Below, piece by piece: positions 20,268 to 28,583 of a stretch of 31,298 nt of DNA (the first letter of the stretch is position 1; every line of letters starts with the position of its first letter). The notes beneath the pieces were generated by a model. That model was not told the origin of the DNA and did not search any database. It worked only from the letters and a program-made list of their open reading frames with translations. Location: assembly GCA_040399325.1 (NCBI GenBank), contig JBBASJ010000023.1:1-31298 (forward strand), read 5' to 3'. The stretch comes from RGUW01 sp040399325. GTDB lineage: Bacteria; Cyanobacteriota; Cyanobacteriia; PCC-6307; Cyanobiaceae. The position numbers and the translations under genes are program-made.

Positions 20268-22445
20268 TCAGCTCTTGCGCCTGGCCTGGAGCAGGGTGTG
20301 CCTGACCCGCTGGGGTAGCGCCGTGCCCAGGGCCCGTTGAAACTGCTGCTCCAGCCAGCGGCGCTGGGCCGCGGGCTTCAGCGATCGCCGCAGCAGGGCG
20401 CCATAGGGCTGATCAACCCCGAACCAGCGCGCCAGCATCGGCGGCTGCAGCACCAGGTGCAGGGGTTCGTCCCAGCTCTCGCAGCCCAGCTGCCAGGGCG
20501 GCTCACCCAGCAGGCTGGCCGGATCGACCGTGTCTGCCCGCAACCAGTCGGTCTCGGCTGCAGCCAGCCGCTCCAGGCTGTGCTGCAGCGGGGCATCGGC
20601 GCTGAGGCCGCCCCGCTCCAGCAGGCCGCCCACCGGCCCCAGCAGGGGGGTGCTGTGCAGCAGCCGCAGTTCAGCCTGGGGCGCCAGCAGGGTGCTGATC
20701 TGCTGCAGCCACCGCTGCTGGGCCGCAGGGTCGTCGGGCAGCTGGATCTGGCGGCCCGCCACCCGCTCGAAACGGCCCTCGAGCCCCGCCAGGCCCACCA
20801 CCACCTCGGGCTGGCGCAGGGCATCCAGCACCTGCAGCTGGGCCCGCAGCCGCTGCTCGTCTTCAGGGGTGTTCACGCTGATCACCACCTGGCCCTCGGG
20901 GGTCTGCTCGAGGGGATCCAGGGCCCACAGCAGGGAGCGGGCACCAAGAATCAGCACCCGCTCGTGGCGGCGCCAGGCGCTCGATTGCCAGAAACGACGG
21001 CGCAGCCGGTCGAGCCGTTCGCCCTCGGCAACGGCACTGCGGGCCAGCCACCGCTGCAGCTCGGGTTCGGCGGGGCTGTGGCTCAGCACCTCGGCCTGGT
21101 CGGCGGCCGTCTCGGCGGCGGCCGCCAGTTGGGCTGCCCGGCGCTGCTGCAGGCGCTGGCGCAGCTGCCCTTCCCAGCCCAGGCTCCCTGGCTGCCAGAA
21201 CACCTGGCCCTGAAGGCCATCGGGCAGGTACTGCTGGGCTACCCAGTGCTCGGCGTAGGCGTGGGGGTAGCGGTAGCCGACCCCATCGCCAAAGGCGGCG
21301 CCGTCGCGGTTGGCGTCGCGCAGATGGGGCGGCACCTGCTGCCTACTGCTCTGCCGCACGGCCTTGAGGGCATCAAAAAAGCCCAGCACGCTGTTGCTTT
21401 TGTCGGCGCCGGCCAAAACCAGGGCTGCCTGGCCCAGGTGGTAGAGCCCTTCGGGCAGTCCCACCCGCTCAAAGGCGGCAGCGCAGGCTTCGACCACCAC
21501 GACCGCCTGGGGGTCGGCCAGGCCGATGTCTTCGGCCGCGGCGATCAGCATGCGCCGAAAGATGAAGCGCGGGTTCTCACCCGCTTCCACCATGCGGGCC
21601 AGCCAGAACAGGGCCGCATCGGCATCGCTACCCCGCAGCGACTTGATGAAGGCGCTGATGGTGTCGAAGTGGGCGTCGCCCTGTTTGTCGTAGAGAACCG
21701 CCCGCTGTTGAATCGACTCTTCGGCGATGGCCAGGTCGATGGCGATCACACCGTCGTCATTGAGCGGTGTGGTTTCGACCGCCAGCTCCAGGGCATTGAG
21801 CAGACTGCGGGCATCGCCGCCGGCCACATCGACCAGATGGTCGATGGCTTCGAGACTGATGGCGACCTGGCGGTTGCCATAGCCACATTCAGGGTCGTTG
21901 AGGGCACGCTGCAGCAGCTGGCGCAGATGCAGCGGTTCCAGCGGCTGCAGCCGAAACAGCCGCGAGCGGCTGACCAGGGCCTTGTTGACCTCGAAGAAGG
22001 GGTTTTCGGTGGTGGCGCCGATCAGGTTGACGGTGCCGTTCTCCACCCAAGGCAACAGCGCATCCTGCTGGGCACTGTTGAAGCGGTGCACCTCATCGAT
22101 GAACAGGGTGCTGCGCAGACCGTGACGTTCAAGCCTTGAGCGAGCCGCTTCGACTTCGGCACGCAGGTCCTTGACCCCGGCCAGCACGGCGTTGAGGCTG
22201 CTGAAGTGGGCCCTTGTGCAGCCGGCGATGATGCGGGCCAGAGTGGTTTTGCCGACACCCGGCGGGCCGTGCAGGATCAGGTTGCCGACCCGGTCGGCCG
22301 CAATGGCCCGGCGCAGCAGGCGCCCCGGACCCAGAATCGCCTCCTGGCCCACAAAGTCATCGAGGTTGCGGGGCCGCATGCGGTCGGCCAGGGGGGCCAG
22401 CCCCTGCAGCAGGGTGTCGCCGTGGTGGCTGAACAGATCGCTCAC
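20268..22445 (-). CDS. rarA: RarA-type AAA ATPase with large C-terminal fusion
   Basis: The 725-residue protein has an N-terminal replication-associated recombination ATPase: Walker A GPPGVGKTT (60-68), Walker B FIDEVHRF (115-122), GATTENPFF (143-151, sensor 1), then SRSRLF and the RarA-type core to about residue 420 (PDGLQGQVFWQP near its end). RarA (MgsA in E. coli) acts at stalled replication forks. The remaining 300 residues are a separate domain (from about 430) with RRFWQSSAWRRHERVLILGA, then RSLLWALDPLEQTPEGQVVI. I recall this as the 'RarA/unknown domain fusion' found in cyanobacteria. Its strand-helix start could suggest a methyltransferase-like fold, but I cannot show it. It is divergent from the first efflux adaptor gene, 41 bases apart. 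Confidence 0.9.
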   Translation of the reverse strand: MSDLFSHHGDTLLQGLAPLADRMRPRNLDDFVGQEAILGPGRLLRRAIAADRVGNLILHGPPGVGKTTLARIIAGCTRAHFSSLNAVLAGVKDLRAEVEAARSRLERHGLRSTLFIDEVHRFNSAQQDALLPWVENGTVNLIGATTENPFFEVNKALVSRSRLFRLQPLEPLHLRQLLQRALNDPECGYGNRQVAISLEAIDHLVDVAGGDARSLLNALELAVETTPLNDDGVIAIDLAIAEESIQQRAVLYDKQGDAHFDTISAFIKSLRGSDADAALFWLARMVEAGENPRFIFRRMLIAAAEDIGLADPQAVVVVEACAAAFERVGLPEGLYHLGQAALVLAGADKSNSVLGFFDALKAVRQSSRQQVPPHLRDANRDGAAFGDGVGYRYPHAYAEHWVAQQYLPDGLQGQVFWQPGSLGWEGQLRQRLQQRRAAQLAAAAETAADQAEVLSHSPAEPELQRWLARSAVAEGERLDRLRRRFWQSSAWRRHERVLILGARSLLWALDPLEQTPEGQVVISVNTPEDEQRLRAQLQVLDALRQPEVVVGLAGLEGRFERVAGRQIQLPDDPAAQQRWLQQISTLLAPQAELRLLHSTPLLGPVGGLLERGGLSADAPLQHSLERLAAAETDWLRADTVDPASLLGEPPWQLGCESWDEPLHLVLQPPMLARWFGVDQPYGALLRRSLKPAAQRRWLEQQFQRALGTALPQRVRHTLLQARRKS

Positions 22446-22486
22446 CGGGGCAGCCAGACTGCGTCCATCATCAACGCGTTGGACCG

Positions 22487-23587
22487 ATGCCTGCCGGTCA
22501 GCCAGGGTTGTCAGGACTCGGGCCCGTTCTCGCTCTGGCCCTGACCCTGACGGCCTGCACAGGCCAGGGTGAGCAGGCCGGTCGACGACCCCTGCCGGTT
22601 GCCACCCAGCCGGTGACGCAGGCCACCTTTGCCGACAGGGTCGCGGCGATCGCCACCCTCGAGGCCGAGCGCGAGGTGCAACTGGCCGCCCAGGTCAACG
22701 GTCGGGTGATTCAGCTGCTGGTTCGCCAGGGGCAGTTGGTGCAGAAGGGGCAGTTGCTGCTCGTGCTCGATCAGAGCCAGCTTCAGGCCGAACTGGCCAC
22801 ACTGCGTGCCCAGATGCTGACCGACAGGCTCAACGCCGAGCGCTACGAGCGCCTGGTGCGCGAGGGGGCGGCCAGCGCCATTCAGCGCGATCAGTTCCGC
22901 CAGACGGCGATCGCCTCGCGCCAGGCCCTGTTGGCCAGGCAGGCCGATCTCGCCTTCCGGTATGTGCGCGCTCCCCAGGCAGGACTCATCGGTGAGATCA
23001 ATCTCAAACCCGGCGACGTGCTGCAGGCCGGTGTGCCCTTCACCCGGTTGGTGAGCAACAGTGCTCTCAATGCCGAGATTGAGCTGCCCGCCAATCTGGC
23101 GGGCTCGCTGCGGGTCGGGCTGCCGGTCCAGCTGCACGCCCCGGGCAGCAGCGCCACCGTGCTGCGAACACGCATCAGCGCCATCGAGCCGTCGGTGGCG
23201 GCGGCCACCCAGCTGTTGATGGCCCAGGCCCCGGTGCGCGATCCATCGGCGCAGTGGCGCAGTGGCATGCGGGTGCGGGCCGACGTGCTGCTGGGCAACC
23301 GGCGGCAATTGGCGGTTCCCTTTGCCGCGGTGACCCGGTTGGCCGACCAGAGTTTCGTGTATGTGGTCGGCAGCCGCGAGCAACTCAGGCGTCGCCCTGG
23401 CCGGGCCGATCTGACCGCGTTGGCGGCCCTGCCCCCGGACACCCGGTTTGCGCTGCAGGTTCCGGTGCAACTGGGACTGCTGCAGAACGGTCGCTATCCG
23501 GTGCTCGCAGGTCTCAGCGACGGCCAGCGGGTGATCACGTCGGGTCTGCTGCAATTGCGTCACGGCATGCCGGTGCAACCGCGCTGA
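22487..23587 (+). CDS. RND efflux periplasmic adaptor lipoprotein (first of two)
   Basis: The 366-residue protein is a membrane-fusion (MFP/HlyD-type) adaptor. The N-terminus PVLALALTLTAC ends in a lipobox (LTAC, C24), so it should be a lipoprotein of the periplasmic side. Then come the barrel-sandwich/lipoyl half-motifs (LEAEREVQLAAQVNGRVIQLLVRQGQLV and later FRYVRAPQAGLIGEINLKPGDVLQAG), an alpha-hairpin between them (LQAELATLRAQMLTDRLNAE and on) and a beta-barrel/membrane-proximal part (PFAAVTRLADQSFVYVV). It would link the RND pump (24774-28055) to an outer-membrane channel. The second adaptor gene follows 42 bases later. It is the first gene of the operon, divergent from rarA. Confidence 0.88.
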   Translation: MPAGQPGLSGLGPVLALALTLTACTGQGEQAGRRPLPVATQPVTQATFADRVAAIATLEAEREVQLAAQVNGRVIQLLVRQGQLVQKGQLLLVLDQSQLQAELATLRAQMLTDRLNAERYERLVREGAASAIQRDQFRQTAIASRQALLARQADLAFRYVRAPQAGLIGEINLKPGDVLQAGVPFTRLVSNSALNAEIELPANLAGSLRVGLPVQLHAPGSSATVLRTRISAIEPSVAAATQLLMAQAPVRDPSAQWRSGMRVRADVLLGNRRQLAVPFAAVTRLADQSFVYVVGSREQLRRRPGRADLTALAALPPDTRFALQVPVQLGLLQNGRYPVLAGLSDGQRVITSGLLQLRHGMPVQPR

Positions 23588-23629
23588 TCATCCCCGGCCG
23601 ATTCGGGGTAACTTGCGGCCATATGCGCC

Positions 23630-24763
23630 TTGGCTGTGCGTCATTTGCCCATCAAGCTGGTCCGACTGCTGCCTGCGCTCGCCCTGGTGGCCTGCGCCCC
23701 CCAGAGCCAGGGGCGACCACCGCTGGTGGTGCAGGTTGAACAGGTCGGCGACGCCACCTTCATGCCCGGCATTGAAGTGGTCAGCCGGCTCGAATCGACC
23801 ACCAACGTGGCCCTGCGCCCCGAGGTCGATGGCCGGGTGGTCAAGATCCTCGCTGTGCAGGGTCAACGGGTGAAGGCCGGCCAGCCGATCCTGGTGCTCG
23901 ACAACGTGCAGCAGAGCGCCAACCTCAACGCCAGCCAGGCCCAGGCCCGCCGCGATCGGATCAACGCCGAGCGTTACATCTTTCTGAATCAGCAGGGCGC
24001 CGTTTCGGCGCTGCAACGTGACTACTACGTGACCGAGGCGATTCGCAGTGCCGATCAGGTCAAGGCCAATGCGGCGACCCTTGGCTACAAATATGTGACG
24101 TCGCCGATCGCCGGGGAGATCGGTGACCTCGATTCGGTCAAGCTGGGCGACTACGTGCGCCAGGGCCAGGCGATCACCGGAATTGTTGACAACAGCACCC
24201 TCTGGACCCTGATGGATGTGCCCGCCACCCAGGCGTCCTCGGTCAGGATGGGCCAGACGGTGCTGTTGAAGACCCAGGGCAATCCGCCGGTGAGCGGCAG
24301 CGGCAAGGTGGTCTTCATCTCGCCCTATTTCGGCGTCAGTGGTGACCAGTCATCGCCCAACACCGTGCTGGTCAAGGCTGAATTTCCCAATCTCACCGGC
24401 AAACTGAAGACCGGTCAGTTTGTGCGCAACCGCATCGTCACCAGCACCACGCGCCAACTCTCGGTTCCGGTGCAGTCGGTGATGATGCAGGCCCAGCAAC
24501 CTTTCGTCTACCGGATTGTGCCGTTGTCGGCGGCGTTGCCGAAGATCAAGGCCTCGACCCAGATCCCCGACGCAACCAAGGCCAGGCTGGAGAAGCTTCC
24601 CCCTGCCACGCCGATCGTGGTGCAGACCGCTGTGCAGCTGGGCACCTTGCAGAACAACCGCTACCCCCTGATGTCAGGGTTGAGCGCCGGGGACCGCATC
24701 GTGACCAGCAACACGGCCCTGTTGCGTTCGGGGATGCCGGTCAAGATCGCCAGCGCCAACTGA
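23630..24763 (+). CDS. RND efflux periplasmic adaptor lipoprotein (second of two)
   Basis: The 377-residue protein is a paralogue of the preceding adaptor. It has a lipobox LVAC (C22 with the TTG start at 23630; a GTG at 23636 is an alternative). The lipoyl halves are ESTTNVALRPEVDGRVVKIL with VQGQRVKAGQPIL, and GYKYVTSPIAGEIGDLDSVKLGDYVRQGQAI. The hairpin and the barrel parts (STLWTLMDVPATQASSVRMGQ) are present. A segment KIKASTQIPDATKARLEKLPPATPI is inserted near the C-terminus. Both adaptors end alike, with LQNxRYPxxxGLSxGxRxxTS, showing they are duplicates that have diverged. It lies 10 bases before the pump gene, so it is probably the pump's main partner. Confidence 0.88.
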   Translation: MAVRHLPIKLVRLLPALALVACAPQSQGRPPLVVQVEQVGDATFMPGIEVVSRLESTTNVALRPEVDGRVVKILAVQGQRVKAGQPILVLDNVQQSANLNASQAQARRDRINAERYIFLNQQGAVSALQRDYYVTEAIRSADQVKANAATLGYKYVTSPIAGEIGDLDSVKLGDYVRQGQAITGIVDNSTLWTLMDVPATQASSVRMGQTVLLKTQGNPPVSGSGKVVFISPYFGVSGDQSSPNTVLVKAEFPNLTGKLKTGQFVRNRIVTSTTRQLSVPVQSVMMQAQQPFVYRIVPLSAALPKIKASTQIPDATKARLEKLPPATPIVVQTAVQLGTLQNNRYPLMSGLSAGDRIVTSNTALLRSGMPVKIASAN

Positions 24764-24773
24764 GGACCGCTCG

Positions 24774-27700
24774 ATGTCTCTTTCCGACAATTTCATCAAG
24801 CGGCCGGTTCTGACCACGGTCTGCAGCATCCTGATCGTGCTGGTTGGTCTCATTGCGATTCCAACTCTGCCGATTGAAAACCTGCCCAACATTGCACCAC
24901 CGCTGATTCAGGTCACCTCCAATTACAGCGGAGCCAATTCATTGGTCACCGAGCAGGCAGTGACCAATCCGCTGGAGCAGCAGATCAACGGTGTTCCTGG
25001 GGCGGCCTACATCTCATCAACCAGCTCCAACACCGGTCAAAGCATCATTCAGGTCTACTTTGACGAGGATACCGACATCAACATTGACCAGGTCAATGTT
25101 CAGAACAGGGTGTCGCTGGCCATGCCCCAGCTTCCCCAGCAGGTGTCGGCAACCGGCGTCTCGGTCATGCAGAGCACGCCGTCGATTCTCCTGGCCTATC
25201 AGGTGACGTCGAGTCAGGGTCAGTTCGACTCGGCCTATCTCAACGGCCTGATCTACGAAGATCTCTACTACCAGCTCGAACGGGTTCCGGGGGTTGCCCA
25301 GGTCAACCTTCTGGGCGGCAGCAATCCGGCCTATTGGTTGTTTGTTGATCCTGAAAAGCTCACGGCCAACCAGCTCACCGCCGATCAGGTGGTCGCGGCC
25401 GTCAAATCTCAGAACAGTGTGGCCATCGGCGGCCTTGTGGGTGGGCCACCAGCTGGCGGTGATCAGAGATTCGCCTACCCGATTCTGGTCAATGACAACG
25501 GCAACCTGGTGTCGGTTGATCAGCTCAACAATCTGATCATCGGTAAATCACCCCAGGGCAACCTGCTGCGGCTGCGCGATGTGGGTCAGGCCAGCTACGG
25601 CTTCAACACATTTGCCCAGCAGGCAGTCAGTTTCGATGGCTATCCCTCGATCACCATCGGTGTCTTTCAGACTCCCGAGAGCAACGCGCTCGATGTCTCC
25701 GAGGCTGTGGTTTCGGTGATGGATGCGTTTGCCCAGTCCGTGCCGCCCGGGGTGAAGGTCACCGAGATCTACAACATCGGTCAGTTCATCGAATCGGCTG
25801 TCGACGGCGTGACCGATGCCCTCGGCCTGGCCATCGTGCTGGTGCTGGTGATTCTGTTTCTGTTTCTGCAGAACTGGCGTGCCACGGTGGTACCCAGTCT
25901 TGCGATTCCGATTTCGTTGATCGGAACATTTGCGTTCATCAAGGTCTTCGGCTTCTCCATCAACCAACTCACTCTGCTGGGGCTGGTGCTGGCCACAGGC
26001 CTGGTGGTGGATGACGCCATTGTGGTGATCGAAGCCGTCTCCAAGAACCTCGAAGACGGTATGAGCCCGCGCAAGGCTGCCTTGGAATGCATGGGCACGC
26101 TGATCGGCGCCATCATCGCGACCTCACTGGTGCTGATGGCTGTGTTTGTGCCGGTGGCGTTCTACCCAGGGGGCATCGGCATCATCTACAAGCAGTTCGC
26201 CCTCACCATCGCGTTTTCCATCGCGATCTCGACCTTCAACGCCCTCACGTTTTCGCCGATGATGTCGGCCCTGATTCTGAAGACCGAGTTGCCCCCCAAA
26301 CCCAAGGGTTGGGCCTGGACCGTTGGCGGTGTGATCGTGGGTCTGGCGTTTGGCAAGTTCAGCGCAGCCTCATTCGGCATCGGCGCCTACGTGTTCGGAA
26401 TTGTGCTGTTCGGTCTTGCCGGCAGCCGGTTGGCCCTGATTTTTGATCGCTTCAACAGTTTCTTTGCCTGGCTTCAGAGCAGCTATGTGAAGCTTCTGAA
26501 GGTGCTCATCGTCAAACGTCGCTACATCCTGGCTGGTCTTGCCGGTGGCATTGTGCTCACTGTGCTGGCCTTTTCAGCATTGCCTTCGGCCTTCATTCCT
26601 GAAGAGGATCAGGGTTACGGCATGGGCATCTTCCAGCTTCAGAATGGTGCCTCGCTCAGTCAGACCCAGAAAACGGGTCAAGAAATCGCCAAGGTTCTCA
26701 AGGGCGAACCCAACATCATCGCGGCCTCGGTGATCAGCGGTTATGGATTCAACGGCTCCAGCCCCGATCAGGGAGTCTTCTTCTTTGGACTCAAGCCCCT
26801 TGAGGAGCGCAGCGGCACTGAGAACAAGGCACCAGCCATCGTGGGCCGGCTCAATGCCAAGCTCTCGAAGCTGAGCAGTGGCCTGGCCGTGGCGGCTCAG
26901 CCTCCGGCCATCCCCGGATTTTCGGCACAGGGTGGCTTCTATTTCCAGTTCAACGATCTCAGCAACGGCGCCTACACCTTCAATCAGCTCGACGAACTGG
27001 CCCAGCAGCTCGTTGCATCCGGCACGTCGTCGGGTCAGTTCTCCTCGTTGTACACCCAGTTCATCCCCAGTGCGCCGGCTTTCGGTCTCACGATCGACCG
27101 CTCGATCATGGGGGCGCTCAATATCGATTTCCAGCAGGCGATGCAGACCATCGCCGTTCTGGCCGGTGGGAACTACTCCGGTCTGACCTATGAGAATGGT
27201 CAGGTGCGCAACATCTATGTGCAGTCAGAGGCCTCAGGACGCAGCAGCCTCGAGGATGTGCTCAGTTATTACGTACGCAACAAGGACAACAAACTGGTTC
27301 AGGTCAGTGAGTTCGCCTCCAGCGATCTGACCAGTGCACCGCCTGTCATCAGCCACTACAACCTCTACCGCACCATTCTCGTGCAGGGTGCCGAGGCAAT
27401 CGGCAAGAGTTCGGGTCAGGCCCTTTCGGCGATTCAGCAGATCTTCAAGCAGCAGGATTTCAACAACATCGGCTACGCCTTCACCGGTCTGGCGGCGCTG
27501 CAACTGTCGGCAGGCAGCGCCAGCGTGCTGGTCTTCGGTCTTGGCGTGCTGATCGTCTACCTGGTGCTTTCAGCCCAGTACGAGAGCTACGTGACCCCGG
27601 TGATCATTCTGATGACCGTGCCCTTGGCCATGCTCGGAGCCCTGGTGTTTCTGGCGCTGCGTTCGATCGATTTGAACATCTATGCCCAGGTGGGTCTGGT

Positions 27701-28055
27701 CACCTTGATCGGTTTGGCTGCCAAGAACGGCATCCTGATCGTCGAGGTGGCCGAACAGCATCTCGAGGCCGGCATGTCGATCACCGAGGCCGCCATTGCT
27801 GCAGCCGAATCGCGCATGCGGCCCATCCTGATGACGGCCATTGCTTCGCTGGCCGGATTCCTGCCCCTGGTGGTCGCCACCACCGCTGGCGCCAACAGTC
27901 AACAGTCGCTTGGCACCGTGATCTTCGGTGGTCTGCTCGTCGCCACCGTGCTCTCACTCGGCGTTGTGCCGCCCTTCTACGTGGCGATCAAGACGCTTGA
28001 GGCCCGCTGGTTCCCCGAAGAGCCCAAGGAGCAGCCCCAGCTGCCGAGTGCCTGA
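24774..28055 (+). CDS. RND multidrug/hydrophobe efflux pump (AcrB/HAE1 type)
   Basis: The 1093-residue protein is a proton-driven inner-membrane exporter of the AcrB class. It shows TM1 RPVLTTVCSILIVLVGLIAI, the porter entry LPNIAPPLIQVTSNYSGA, the TM4 proton-relay pair D413/D414 (GLVVDDAIVV), the TM5-6 region with PGGIGIIYKQFALTIAFSIA and TM10 lysine K984 (GLAAKNGILIVEVAEQHLEAG). Compared with AcrB (D407/D408, K940), the offset grows from 6 to 44, so about 38 residues are inserted between; these sit near residues 514-552 as a hydrophobic block. No outer-membrane factor is encoded nearby. Base composition is visibly lower in GC than the neighbours. Substrate unknown. Confidence 0.94.
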   Translation: MSLSDNFIKRPVLTTVCSILIVLVGLIAIPTLPIENLPNIAPPLIQVTSNYSGANSLVTEQAVTNPLEQQINGVPGAAYISSTSSNTGQSIIQVYFDEDTDINIDQVNVQNRVSLAMPQLPQQVSATGVSVMQSTPSILLAYQVTSSQGQFDSAYLNGLIYEDLYYQLERVPGVAQVNLLGGSNPAYWLFVDPEKLTANQLTADQVVAAVKSQNSVAIGGLVGGPPAGGDQRFAYPILVNDNGNLVSVDQLNNLIIGKSPQGNLLRLRDVGQASYGFNTFAQQAVSFDGYPSITIGVFQTPESNALDVSEAVVSVMDAFAQSVPPGVKVTEIYNIGQFIESAVDGVTDALGLAIVLVLVILFLFLQNWRATVVPSLAIPISLIGTFAFIKVFGFSINQLTLLGLVLATGLVVDDAIVVIEAVSKNLEDGMSPRKAALECMGTLIGAIIATSLVLMAVFVPVAFYPGGIGIIYKQFALTIAFSIAISTFNALTFSPMMSALILKTELPPKPKGWAWTVGGVIVGLAFGKFSAASFGIGAYVFGIVLFGLAGSRLALIFDRFNSFFAWLQSSYVKLLKVLIVKRRYILAGLAGGIVLTVLAFSALPSAFIPEEDQGYGMGIFQLQNGASLSQTQKTGQEIAKVLKGEPNIIAASVISGYGFNGSSPDQGVFFFGLKPLEERSGTENKAPAIVGRLNAKLSKLSSGLAVAAQPPAIPGFSAQGGFYFQFNDLSNGAYTFNQLDELAQQLVASGTSSGQFSSLYTQFIPSAPAFGLTIDRSIMGALNIDFQQAMQTIAVLAGGNYSGLTYENGQVRNIYVQSEASGRSSLEDVLSYYVRNKDNKLVQVSEFASSDLTSAPPVISHYNLYRTILVQGAEAIGKSSGQALSAIQQIFKQQDFNNIGYAFTGLAALQLSAGSASVLVFGLGVLIVYLVLSAQYESYVTPVIILMTVPLAMLGALVFLALRSIDLNIYAQVGLVTLIGLAAKNGILIVEVAEQHLEAGMSITEAAIAAAESRMRPILMTAIASLAGFLPLVVATTAGANSQQSLGTVIFGGLLVATVLSLGVVPPFYVAIKTLEARWFPEEPKEQPQLPSA

Positions 28056-28076
28056 GGGCTGCGACGAGCAGTTGCC

Positions 28077-28115
28077 ATGACGCTGACGTCTGTGATGAGT
28101 TCGAGTCTGAAATGA
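28077..28115 (+). CDS. Possible 12-codon leader ORF before the small membrane gene
   Basis: ATG at 28077 opens a frame MTLTSVMSSSLK whose TGA (28113-28115) overlaps the next gene's ATG (28112-28114) as ATGA. It lies 22 bases after the pump stop. The overlap is what one expects of a translationally coupled leader, but such short frames also occur by chance. No ribosome site is obvious. Confidence 0.2.
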   Translation: MTLTSVMSSSLK

Positions 28116-28525
28116 AACTTCCCAAGCCGTATGGCTTCAACCTCCTGACGCGAATTGTCTTTGTTCATGCGGCGATGTTGTTGGCCGTTCTGGCATCAAC
28201 GCTTGTGCATGCGTTGGAACGAGGCACCGTCGTCGCCGCGGCTTTCGCTGCTGTAGGGCTCGTGATTGCATGCGCCGGCTGCGCGGCCATGGTGGGCGTT
28301 GCCAGGCAACGTGCGCTGCGTGCTCTGGTGCTGCTGCGCTGGCTCCTGTGGGTTGCGGTTGCCAAGGTGTTGCTTGGCTTGTTGCTGTCTCGATGGAGCG
28401 GCGAAGCTGTGACGGCTCACGCGTTGCTCCCGATCTTGCTCAACGGGGCTGTTCTGGTTGGGCTGGCGATCTACTGGTCCCGCCCCGTTCACGCCCGCTA
28501 CCTCGCATCTCTGGTCAAGGCTTGA
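28112..28525 (+). CDS. Four-helix membrane protein, unknown
   Basis: The 137-residue product is almost wholly hydrophobic with about four membrane helices (residues 14-34, 38-60, 68-92, 105-124). Starting MKLPKPYGFNLLTRIVFVHA, it has a basic and short N-terminus and a C-terminal YLASLVKA. Histidine, Arg and Gly residues sit between helices. It follows the RND pump gene by 56 bases on the same strand and may be cotranscribed. I do not recognise a family; it loosely resembles small DUF-type membrane proteins and ATP-synthase I-like subunits, without a diagnostic motif. Confidence 0.6.
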   Translation: MKLPKPYGFNLLTRIVFVHAAMLLAVLASTLVHALERGTVVAAAFAAVGLVIACAGCAAMVGVARQRALRALVLLRWLLWVAVAKVLLGLLLSRWSGEAVTAHALLPILLNGAVLVGLAIYWSRPVHARYLASLVKA

Positions 28526-28583
28526 ATCCCCCTGGCGTGGGGTGTTGATCTGGCATCGTCGTCGGATTCCGGAACCCTGCCGC

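Noticed and set aside
20337..22139. 600-codon open frame on the + strand, antisense to rarA
   Set aside because: Same cause; the opposite strand has clear AAA ATPase motifs.
22511..23578. 355-codon open frame on the - strand over the first efflux adaptor
   Set aside because: The + strand has a lipobox and lipoyl motifs; the - frame is His/Gln/Gly-rich and unlike a protein family.
23592..23608. Hairpin CCCCG ... CGGGG between the two adaptor genes
   Set aside because: Five-base stem, seven-base loop, no T tract; too weak for a terminator and misplaced inside an operon.
28528..28545. CCCC ... GGGG hairpin after the small membrane gene
   Set aside because: Short stem and no clear T run, so I do not call a terminator although the position would fit.
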